In this document: positions 28,918 through 36,048 of the stretch, piece after piece
Layout: each line of letters begins with the position of its first letter
How positions within the stretch are numbered: position 1 is the stretch's first letter
DNA from: Pseudomonadota bacterium
GTDB lineage: Bacteria > Verrucomicrobiota > Verrucomicrobiia > Limisphaerales > SXTU01
DNA: 36,048 nucleotides
Reading direction: 5' to 3'
NCBI GenBank assembly: GCA_009924135.1
Contig: RFSE01000041.1
Location: 1-36,048 of the forward strand
The notes under the pieces: model-generated
What the model was told of the DNA's origin: nothing
Seen by the model: the letters and a program-made list of their open reading frames with translations, nothing else
Database searches by the model: none
Made by a program: the position numbers and the translations under genes

Positions 28918-31900
28918 ATGATGAAGAACCTTGTGCTCCTGTTGGTTGCTCTTTCCCTCGGAACCGCCCACTCCACCGCCGCGCCCGCGCGCGTGGGAAC
29001 TTCTGCGGGGGGCTTTGCCACCGCCATCCGACCGGAGGACGTGGACGACACCGCCTTCGCACAGTGGGCGGAGGGCCGGGAGACGCCGGTGGTCAATAAG
29101 GACGGCGTGGCCGCGTTGCTGTGGACCACCAAGACTGCGCCCAGCCATTCCGCCCTCCTCTTCGGCGAGAGCAAAAGTCCCGGCGTGCGGCACCTACGCA
29201 TCGGCTTCAAGCAGCCGGTGGCCGTGGGCAGCGTGCTGGTGCGGGGCGGCGGGACCCTGAGTGTGCTCCGTAATGGAACAACAACTCCCGGCCAACTCGA
29301 CGACGAGAGCGCGTGGCTCCCGGCGGAACGGCTGGTCCAGCGTGCGCCCGCCACTGCCGAGGTGGAGGGTGACGGGTTTGCGCTCTGGGTGCTCCCACCG
29401 GGCACGACCACCCGGGCGCTGCGTTTCACGCACACGGCGCAGGCGACGGACAAGGTTTACGCCGGCACGCTCGGCGGCCTGCTGGTGCTGGGCGAACGCG
29501 TCGCCAACCTCGCGCCCCAGGCCGTCGCCGCCGCCAGTGACAACCCCCAAAAGGCGGCGCTGGTGAACAACGAGAAGCTCGAAAAGTGGAGCCGCGACCT
29601 GTGGGACTCGGAAAGCGAAACGCCGCGCGCCTCGATCAAGGACCAGCCGGCCTGGGTCGTGTTATCGTGGTCGCGACCCGTACAGTTGCGCGGGCTGGCG
29701 GCGCTCTGGGCAGGCTTTGCCACGGCTGAAATTCAGGCGTTGGCGGCGACCACCCAATCCCCCGTGCTGGAGGCGACCGACGCGGACTGGCAGGCCGTCA
29801 GCACGTGGTCCGGCGTGGACACGCAGTATCCCCGGCAGCTTGCAGTGAACTGGCTGGACTTCGGCCAGGACGTGACCACGCGCGCGGTGCGGTTGCGGCT
29901 GCGTGAAGTCGCGAAGGTGAATCATCCGCACCTCAACAGCGCCACGAAGAACGGCCAGCGCGTGTGGCTCGGTGAGTTGATGGCGCTGCATTCACTCGGC
30001 AGCGCAACCCTGGCGTCAGTGGTGCTGCCCGCCGTGCAAGTTGAATTGCCGCACCCACCGATTCCCCTCCGCTTTTCGCTGAAGCGGGCCGGCCTGGTCA
30101 CGCTGGTCATCGAAGACGTGGCGGGCCGTCGCATCCGCAATCTCCTCAGCGAGACACCGTTTCCTGCCGGCGACAACACGGCGTGGTGGGACGGGCTGGA
30201 TGACCTCGGCCGCGATCCCGAGGCGGCGAAGCACGGCATTTACTCCGTGCCCGGCACGCTGGTGAAGCCGGGCCGTTATCGCGTGCGCGGACTGGTGCAC
30301 GACGAACTCGCCTTACGCTACGAGTTCCCCATTTACACCGCCGGCAACCCCGCCTGGAACACCGCCGACAACACCGGCGCGTGGCTGGCGAACCACACCC
30401 CGCCCAGTGCCGCCGTCTCCCTGCCCGGCGACCGTTCGCCGGATGGCCAGCCGCGCGTTTACCTCGGCAGCTTCGTTTCCGAAGGCACGCACGGACTCGC
30501 GTGGGTGGATCTCGATGGCCGCAAGCTCGGCGGCGAAAAGTGGGTCGGCGGCGTGTGGACCGGGGCGCCCTACCTCGCGCGCGATGATGGCAGCGAGCGA
30601 GCGCCGGAACACCTGGCCTACGTCGCGTCCGTCTGGACCACCGGCAAGGGCACGACCGAGGCGGAACTGCGGCTCACGGCGCTCACGGCGAAGGATGATC
30701 TCGCGGTCTATCGCGAGACGTGGCCCCTGCCGTCCAAGAACTCGAAGGACAACCAGCTCGCGGCGGAAATCAGCGGGCTGGCGGTGCGCGATGGCGTCGT
30801 CGTGGTGGCGCTCAAGCGGTTGCAAAAGCTCGTGCTGATCAACGTGCGCACGAAGCAACGGCTCGGCGAACACGAGTTGCGCGAGTCGCGCGGACTGGCG
30901 TTTGACCCGCAGGGCCGGCTGCTCGCGCTCAGTGGCACCCGGCTGCTGCGCTTCGCGTTCGACAAGTCCGGCAAGCTCGGTGCGCCGGAGGTGGTCATCG
31001 CGAGCCAGCTTGAAGACCCGCAGCACGTGATGACGGATGCGACGGGCCGTTGTTACATCTCGGACTGGGGCCGCGCGCATCAGGTCAAGGTCTTCAGCCC
31101 CGCCGGCAAGTTGCTCCACGCGATCGGCCAGCCCGGCGTGCCCCGGGGCGGCCTCTACGAGCCGCAGCACCTGAACCATCCGGCCGGACTCACGCTCGAC
31201 AGCCGGCAGCAGCTCTGGGTCACCGAGCAGGACGAGCAGCCCAAGCGCGTGAGCGTGTGGACGCCCGAAGGCAAGTTCCTCCGCGCCTTTTACGGCCCCT
31301 CGGAGTACGGCGGCGGCGGCTTCCTGGACAGCGGCGATCCGGGCCTCTTCCACTACAGCGGCATGACCTTCCGCCTCGACTGGGCGACCGGGCGCAACGA
31401 CCTCATCGCGGTCCCGTATCGCGTGGACGCGGCGAAGCTCGAGCTGGGTTTCCGCAACAAGCCGCCGGAGTTTGCGTTCTACCGGCAGGGCCGGCGCTAC
31501 TTCTCGAACTGCTACAACAACAACCCCACCGGCGGCTCCAGCACGGCGTATCTCTTTGTGGAACGCGACCACGAAGCCACCCCCGTCGCCGGCATTGGCC
31601 GCGCGAAGGACTGGAATGTGCTCAAGGCCCCGGAGTTCCGCTCGCGCTGGCCGCAAGGGATCGACCCGGCCGGCGATCCGAACAAGAACCCGGCGGTCTT
31701 TGCGTGGAGCGACTTGAACGGCGACGGCCTCGCGCAGCCGGACGAGGTGCAAATCCTGCCCGGCCAGTGCGGCGGCGTCACAGTGATGCCGGACCTCTCC
31801 TTCGTGCTCTCGCGCTGGGAGGGCAAGGCGGTGCGGCTCACGGCCCAGCGGTTCACCCCGGCGGGCGTGCCGGTCTATGACCTCCAAACGCGCGACGTGC

Positions 31901-33246
31901 TCGCCGAAGGGGTGCAGGGGCCGAAGAGCAGCGGCGGCGACCAGGTGCTGGTGCATTCAAACGGCTGGAGCGTCGTGACGCTCGGCGTCGCGCCGTTCTC
32001 GCCGTACTCGTTGTGCGGCGTGTTCAAGGGCGAGGCGCGCTGGTCGTATCCCAGCGTGTGGCCGGGCCTGCACGCCTCGCACGAGGCGGCGGTGCCGGAC
32101 CGGCCGGGCGAAGTGATTGGGTCCACACGCCTGCTCGGCGGCTTCGTCGAGAGCCCGGCAGGACCGCTCTGGTGCGTCAACGGCAACATGGGGCCGATGT
32201 ATCTCTTCACGGCGGACGGCTTGTTTGTGCAGGCCCTCTTCCAGGACATCCGGCTCGGCCAGCACTGGTCCATGCCAGCGGCGCAACGGGGGATGCTCCT
32301 CAACGGCGTTACCCCGCACGACGAAAACTTCTTCCCCAGCATCGGCCAGACGCCCGATGGCAAGGTCTTCATCCAGGACGGTGCCCGCAGCAGTCTCGTG
32401 CGCGTGGATGGCCTGGCGACGTTGCTCCGCCTGCCCGATCAGGAACTCACGGTAAGCGAGGCCGACCTCCGCCGCGCCCAGCAATGGACCGTGCAGAGCG
32501 AAGCCGCGCGCCAGCAGTCCGTGGGCCGCGAGACGCTCGTCATCGCGTGGCGCGATCGCGCGCCGGTCGTGGACGGAAAGCTCGACGAATGGAGCACCGC
32601 GCAATGGGCCACCGTGGACAAGCGTGGGACGCGCGCGTGGTTCAACAGCGACGCCAAACCCTACGACGTGAGCGCCGCCGCGAGCATCGCCGGGGACCGC
32701 CTCTTCGTCGCCTTCCGCACCGGCGATGCCAACCTGCTCAAGAACTCCGGCGACACGCCCAACGCGCTCTTCAAGACCGGCGGCGCGCTCGACGTGATGC
32801 TGGGCACCAACGCGAAAGCCTCGGCCAACCGCGCGGACGCGGCCCCGGGCGACCTGCGCCTGCTCGTCTCCGTGGTGAACAAGAAGCCCGTCGCGACCCT
32901 CTATCGTGCCGTCGTACCGGGCACCGCGCCGGGCGCACGCGTGCCGTTCTCCTCACCGTGGCGGACGATTCATTTCGACCGCGTGGAGGAGGTCAGCAGC
33001 CAGTTGCAATTCGCCGCCGACGACGGCAACTACGAGTTTTCAATTCCGCTGGCCGCGCTGGGCCTGACCCCGGCGGAGGGCATGGTCTTGCAGGCCGATC
33101 TCGGCGTGCTGCGCGGAAACGGCTTCGAGACCGTGCAACGCGCCTACTGGAGCAACAAAGCCACCGCGATTACGGCCGACGTGCCCAGCGAAGCCCAGCT
33201 CACCCCGCAACTCTGGGGCCGCTGGCGCATCGAGAAACGCCCGTAA
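28918..33246 (+). CDS. Very large secreted multidomain protein: FlgD-like Ig, NHL-type propeller, C-terminal CBM9-like domain
   Basis: 1442 residues from the first of two ATGs (MMKNLVLLLVALSLGTAHSTAA, signal peptide of about 22). An N-terminal beta-rich part (23-375) has two segments resembling discoidin-type folds (SVLVRGGGTLSVL; LRGLAALWAGFATAEIQAL). A FlgD/Fn3-like domain lies at about 380-462 (VTLVIEDVAGRRIRNLLSE, WDGLDDLGR, PGRYRVRGLVHD). A propeller with NHL-like blades follows, about 470-1190 (RGLAFDPQGRLLALSG, CYISDWGRAHQVKVFSPAGKLLHAIG, GLTLDSRQQLWVTEQ), including an EF-hand/dockerin-like loop DLNGDGLAQPDEVQ. The C-terminus (about 1212-1442) resembles a CBM9-like module (APVVDGKLDEWSTAQW, YEFSIPLAALGL). 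A role in carbohydrate or polymer binding at the surface is inferred; no catalytic residues were recognised. Confidence 0.82.
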   Translation: MMKNLVLLLVALSLGTAHSTAAPARVGTSAGGFATAIRPEDVDDTAFAQWAEGRETPVVNKDGVAALLWTTKTAPSHSALLFGESKSPGVRHLRIGFKQPVAVGSVLVRGGGTLSVLRNGTTTPGQLDDESAWLPAERLVQRAPATAEVEGDGFALWVLPPGTTTRALRFTHTAQATDKVYAGTLGGLLVLGERVANLAPQAVAAASDNPQKAALVNNEKLEKWSRDLWDSESETPRASIKDQPAWVVLSWSRPVQLRGLAALWAGFATAEIQALAATTQSPVLEATDADWQAVSTWSGVDTQYPRQLAVNWLDFGQDVTTRAVRLRLREVAKVNHPHLNSATKNGQRVWLGELMALHSLGSATLASVVLPAVQVELPHPPIPLRFSLKRAGLVTLVIEDVAGRRIRNLLSETPFPAGDNTAWWDGLDDLGRDPEAAKHGIYSVPGTLVKPGRYRVRGLVHDELALRYEFPIYTAGNPAWNTADNTGAWLANHTPPSAAVSLPGDRSPDGQPRVYLGSFVSEGTHGLAWVDLDGRKLGGEKWVGGVWTGAPYLARDDGSERAPEHLAYVASVWTTGKGTTEAELRLTALTAKDDLAVYRETWPLPSKNSKDNQLAAEISGLAVRDGVVVVALKRLQKLVLINVRTKQRLGEHELRESRGLAFDPQGRLLALSGTRLLRFAFDKSGKLGAPEVVIASQLEDPQHVMTDATGRCYISDWGRAHQVKVFSPAGKLLHAIGQPGVPRGGLYEPQHLNHPAGLTLDSRQQLWVTEQDEQPKRVSVWTPEGKFLRAFYGPSEYGGGGFLDSGDPGLFHYSGMTFRLDWATGRNDLIAVPYRVDAAKLELGFRNKPPEFAFYRQGRRYFSNCYNNNPTGGSSTAYLFVERDHEATPVAGIGRAKDWNVLKAPEFRSRWPQGIDPAGDPNKNPAVFAWSDLNGDGLAQPDEVQILPGQCGGVTVMPDLSFVLSRWEGKAVRLTAQRFTPAGVPVYDLQTRDVLAEGVQGPKSSGGDQVLVHSNGWSVVTLGVAPFSPYSLCGVFKGEARWSYPSVWPGLHASHEAAVPDRPGEVIGSTRLLGGFVESPAGPLWCVNGNMGPMYLFTADGLFVQALFQDIRLGQHWSMPAAQRGMLLNGVTPHDENFFPSIGQTPDGKVFIQDGARSSLVRVDGLATLLRLPDQELTVSEADLRRAQQWTVQSEAARQQSVGRETLVIAWRDRAPVVDGKLDEWSTAQWATVDKRGTRAWFNSDAKPYDVSAAASIAGDRLFVAFRTGDANLLKNSGDTPNALFKTGGALDVMLGTNAKASANRADAAPGDLRLLVSVVNKKPVATLYRAVVPGTAPGARVPFSSPWRTIHFDRVEEVSSQLQFAADDGNYEFSIPLAALGLTPAEGMVLQADLGVLRGNGFETVQRAYWSNKATAITADVPSEAQLTPQLWGRWRIEKRP

Positions 33247-33295
33247 GCCGCACCCCGGAGCGCCGGTCTCCGACCCGGAGCGCTGATAATCTGGC

Positions 33296-33436
33296 AGGGT
33301 GAGACTCCGTCGAACCCCATTCCGAGCAACGCCAGGCGAGCGCAGCGAGCTTCACGGGGCAACGCGCAAACCCGAAGATGCTCGCTGCGCTCGCGTCGGC
33401 GGGGCCGGCCAATGGGGTTCGACGGAGTCTCACCCT
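33296..33436. repeat. Inverted repeat with perfect 26-bp arms
   Basis: Arms 33296-33321 and 33411-33436 are exact reverse complements (core GACTCCGTCGAACCCC). Inside, GCGAGCGCAGCGAGC faces GCTCGCTGCGCTCGC. It lies 50 bases after the 1442-residue gene, in the non-coding 33247-33634 between convergent genes; the rest of that gap shows only short repeats (GGACGTAGGCGTCC). It could stop transcription from either side, but its size suggests a mobile palindrome. Confidence 0.85.
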
Positions 33437-33634
33437 ACCAATACCCGGCAGCGGACGTAGGCGTCCATGCTCCACGTTCGAGGCGGAGAGGGTGGAAAAT
33501 GCGTCCGAACGCCGGGTCAGGGGACCCGGGCCTACAGGGGGCCGTGTTGTAGGCCTGGTGCCCTCACCGGCGTCCCCCGTGGGTGCACACGGCCTGCGGA
33601 AAAGATAAAGGCCAGCGTCACCCCTTGCCCAACC

Positions 33635-35101
33635 TCACTTGACCGGCTTGGCAACGGGGGCTTCCCAGCCGCCGCCGGAGGCCTTGATGAGGGCGACGTT
33701 GGCGAGCAGGAGTTCGGCGTTCAGGCGCACCACGGTGCGTTCCAGCACGAGGGCGGCGCTCTGCGCGGTGGCGACTTCGAGGTAGGTGACAAGGCCGGCC
33801 TGGTAGCGGTTGTTCGCGATTTCCAGCGTGCGTCGCGCGGCGGTCAGGGCGGCTTGCGCGGACCCGATCTGGGCGGCCAGTTGGCGCTGTGCGGCCAATT
33901 GATCTTCCACTTCCTGGAACGCGGCCAGGATCGTCTGCCGGTAGTTCGCCACGGTGGCGTCGTAGCCGGCGATTGCGGCGGCGCGCTGGCCCCGCAGGCG
34001 GCTGAGCGGAAAGAGCGGCAACTCCACGTTCGGACCGATGGCCCACAACCGGCTCGGCCAGTCGAAAAGCGAACCCAGGTTCGCCGATTGCAAACCCGCC
34101 GTGCCCGCGAGCGTCACGCGCGGATAAAACGCCGTCTGCGCCACGCCCACGTCGGCATTGGCCGCCGCCATGCGCCGCTCGGCCGCCGCGATGTCCGGCC
34201 GGCGTTCGAGCAGTTCACTGGGGAGCACCGCCGGCACCGGGGGTGCACTGGCCGGGGCTTCCTTCGTCAGCGAGAGCGCGAAGCCCGTGGCCGGCTGGCC
34301 GCAGAGCGTCGCGAGCGCGTGCCGCAGCTTCGCCCGTTGCAGCTCGATGGCGGGCAGCTCGGCTTCGGCGGTCTTGAGCTGGGTCTGCGCCTGCGCGACA
34401 TCCAGATCGGTGGCGATGCCGCCTTTGCGGCGGTTTTCGGTCAGTTCGAGCGACCGGCGGTAAGTGGTGAGCGTCTGTTCCAATAACGCATGCTCCACGT
34501 CCAGCGAACGCACGGTGAAATAATCCGCGGCGATCTCGGCGAGCACCGCCAGCCGCGCCGACTCGATGTCATCCGCCGCCGCCGCGAGGCGGGCCTGCGA
34601 GCCCTCGATCTGCCGGCGCACGCGGCCCCAGAAATCGATTTCCCAGCTCGAATTCACGGTGAGGTTGAACGTGCTGTAGTTGAACGCGGCCGGCACGCCG
34701 TTCCGCTCGAAGGCGTTTGCACTGGTGCGCTGGCGGTTCGCCGAAGGGTTGCCGGTGACGGACGGCAGCCGGTCGGAACGCGAGACGTCCAGCAAAGCCC
34801 GCGCCTGCTGGAAGCGCGCGTAGGCGCCGGCGAGCGACTGGTTGTTCGTCGTGGCGAGGGCCTGCAGCCGGTTCAGTTCCGCGTCATTGAAGCGCGTCCA
34901 CCAGGCGGCGCGGGGCTGGTCGGCCGCCGGTTCAGCGGGCTTCCAGGAGCCGGCATTCGTCACCGCACCGGTCTCGGCGAAGGTCGCCGGGACGGTGGCG
35001 GTGCCGAGCGCGCCCGGGCGTTTGTAATCCGACGTGACGGCGCAACCGGCGGCCCAGCCGGCCACCAGCAGCACCACGAGAGGGAGAGGGCGCGGGCTCA
35101 C
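33635..35101 (-). CDS. RND-type efflux outer-membrane lipoprotein (NodT/OprM family)
   Basis: This is a 488-residue outer-membrane channel of the TolC class. The lipoprotein signal ends in GWAAGC (Cys20). Two OEP domains are seen: ADQPRAAWWTRFNDAELNRLQALATTNNQSLAGAYARFQQARALLD (key parts WWTRFNDAELNRL and NQSLAGAYARFQQA), SWEIDFWGRVRRQIEGSQARLAAAADDIESARL, VRSLDVEHALLEQTL, and the second repeat ERRPDIAAAERRMAAANADVGVAQTAFYPRVTL. It starts with GTG at 35101, overlapping the stop of the adaptor gene (GTGA), so the two are translationally coupled and act in one tripartite pump. Confidence 0.93.
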   Translation of the reverse strand: MSPRPLPLVVLLVAGWAAGCAVTSDYKRPGALGTATVPATFAETGAVTNAGSWKPAEPAADQPRAAWWTRFNDAELNRLQALATTNNQSLAGAYARFQQARALLDVSRSDRLPSVTGNPSANRQRTSANAFERNGVPAAFNYSTFNLTVNSSWEIDFWGRVRRQIEGSQARLAAAADDIESARLAVLAEIAADYFTVRSLDVEHALLEQTLTTYRRSLELTENRRKGGIATDLDVAQAQTQLKTAEAELPAIELQRAKLRHALATLCGQPATGFALSLTKEAPASAPPVPAVLPSELLERRPDIAAAERRMAAANADVGVAQTAFYPRVTLAGTAGLQSANLGSLFDWPSRLWAIGPNVELPLFPLSRLRGQRAAAIAGYDATVANYRQTILAAFQEVEDQLAAQRQLAAQIGSAQAALTAARRTLEIANNRYQAGLVTYLEVATAQSAALVLERTVVRLNAELLLANVALIKASGGGWEAPVAKPVK

Positions 35102-36048
35102 TTGGATTCCGGGGCAACGGGTTCAAGCACGCGCACGGTGGCGCCGGCCACGAGGGAGTCCGCCGGGTTGAGGATCACGCGTTCTTCGGCCGCGATGCCG
35201 GAGGCGATCTCCACCACCGGTCCGAAGTCGCGGCCCAGCTTCACGCGGCGCAGCTCGACCGTGTTATCCGCCCGCACGACGCCCACAAGCGTGCCTTCCG
35301 CGTGGAAGATGAGCGTGTTGGCCGCGAGGGTGAGGGACGCGGCCGGCCGGTCATCCGGAAAGGTGACCTGCGCATAGCTGCCGGGGAGGATGTCCCCGCG
35401 TTCGTTGTCCACTTCAAGTTCGGTGAGGAGCGTGCGCGAATCGGTGGCCAGCATGCCGGCGGTGCGCACGACCTTCGCGGCGAACTTGCGGCCCGGCAGC
35501 TCGGGGATGGTGAGTTCACCGGCCACGCCCGGCTGCATCCGCGGTGCCACCCCTTGCGGCACGCGCACGAACACGCGCAGCTTTTGCATTTCAGCGAGCC
35601 GGAACAGCTCGGTGCCGCTGTCGGCCTTGATGAGGTCGCCGACATCCACGCGCCGCGCGGTGATGACGCCGGCAAAGGGCGCCAGGACACGGTCGAAGGC
35701 CAGCAGTTCCTCCAACCGGCGGACGTTGGCGCGCGCGGCCTCGACGGTTGCCTGCTTCAACGCGAGGTCCGCCTGTTTCTCGGCGGCTTCCTGCTCGCTC
35801 ACGCTGGCGGTCTTGAGCAGCTCGGCCCAACGGGTGGCGGTGATCTTGGAGAGGTCGAGGGCGGCCTGCGATTGGGCGAGCATGGCCCGGGCCTGCGCGA
35901 TTTCCTGGTTCAACTCCGGCGTGTCGATTTCCGCGAGCAACTGGCCGGCCTCGACCTTGGCCCCGAGGTCCACGAGCCAGCGCTTCAAATAACCGCTGGC
36001 CCGGGCGTGGATCGGCGCTTCCGTGAGGGGCCGGATTTCGGCGGGGAT
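35098..36048 (-). CDS. RND efflux periplasmic adaptor (membrane fusion protein), partial at the window edge
   Basis: The frame is open to the last base of the window, so the N-terminus and signal are missing. Visible from the edge: the biotinyl-lipoyl-like half ARASGYLKRWLVDLGAKVEAGQLLAEIDTPEL (key parts VDLGAKVEAGQLL), a coiled-coil hairpin (QARAMLAQSQAALDLSKITATRWAELLKTASVSEQEAAEKQADLALKQATVEAARANVRRLEELLAF as alternating helices), the second lipoyl half VLAPFAGVITARRVDVGDLI, then a beta-barrel domain and C-terminal membrane-proximal domain (GEVRRVKLG-type stretch, GIAAEERVILNPADSLVAGATVRVLEP). It links an inner-membrane RND pump, presumably upstream outside the window, to the NodT channel. 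Confidence 0.92.
   Translation of the reverse strand: MPAEIRPLTEAPIHARASGYLKRWLVDLGAKVEAGQLLAEIDTPELNQEIAQARAMLAQSQAALDLSKITATRWAELLKTASVSEQEAAEKQADLALKQATVEAARANVRRLEELLAFDRVLAPFAGVITARRVDVGDLIKADSGTELFRLAEMQKLRVFVRVPQGVAPRMQPGVAGELTIPELPGRKFAAKVVRTAGMLATDSRTLLTELEVDNERGDILPGSYAQVTFPDDRPAASLTLAANTLIFHAEGTLVGVVRADNTVELRRVKLGRDFGPVVEIASGIAAEERVILNPADSLVAGATVRVLEPVAPESK

Noticed and set aside
30313..31956. A 547-codon minus-strand frame inside the 1442-residue gene
   Set aside because: Antisense shadow of a long G+C-rich gene; no domain signature or plausible start region.

Overview
The window reads as chromosomal DNA of a G+C-rich Gram-negative bacterium, most likely a member of the Verrucomicrobiota (Limisphaerales/Pedosphaera-type). 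This is inferred from the mix of families: a Tat-exported DUF1501 protein, a sorbosone-dehydrogenase/di-heme fusion, a Tat-exported lactonase, an Ig-domain remnant, a LuxR-type HTH of the kind common in that phylum, and intergenic spaces packed with large palindromic repeats. Lipoproteins, LolC/LolD and an RND-type efflux operon point to an outer membrane. Few genes have an obvious Shine-Dalgarno sequence. No rRNA, tRNA, CRISPR array, transposase or integrase was seen.

Layout. 0-5.3 kb: an oligopeptide-binding lipoprotein (-), then lolC and lolD (+). The two lol genes are split by about 1.07 kb that holds a pentapeptide-repeat gene and repeats. 5.3-9.9 kb: two small cassette-like genes (-), the large sugar dehydrogenase/cytochrome gene (-), and a repeat-rich tract with another small orphan gene (-). 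9.9-15.7 kb: DUF1501, a divergent HxlR regulator/DinB-like pair, a phnA-PPOX-DUF1348 operon, a membrane protein (-), and one more cassette-like orphan (-). 16-24.8 kb: a SAM methyltransferase, a DUF433/DUF5615 toxin-antitoxin pair (-), a PanB-like protein divergent from a lactonase-membrane protein-GDSL hydrolase operon, a membrane protein, TspO, and an isochorismatase-like hydrolase interrupted by an in-frame TGA. 24.9-28.4 kb: a scar joining an Ig-protein tail to a LuxR tail, a membrane-anchored TAXI protein and a small secreted protein. 28.9-36 kb: a 1442-aa secreted multidomain protein and an MFP-NodT efflux operon (-) that runs off the window.

The most unusual signal is a dispersed set of small, A+T-richer orphan genes. 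Each begins a few bases after GTTAGGC/GTTAGGT. Three are followed by imperfectly palindromic elements of about 80-95 bp that resemble integron attC sites, and two of those elements are clearly related to each other. The natural reading is solitary integron cassettes without an integrase, set among long-established genes and in one case inside a lol operon. Other signals are an in-frame TGA directly before the predicted catalytic Asp of the isochorismatase-like enzyme, a PanB homologue lacking its usual metal ligands, and several families of nested intergenic palindromes.
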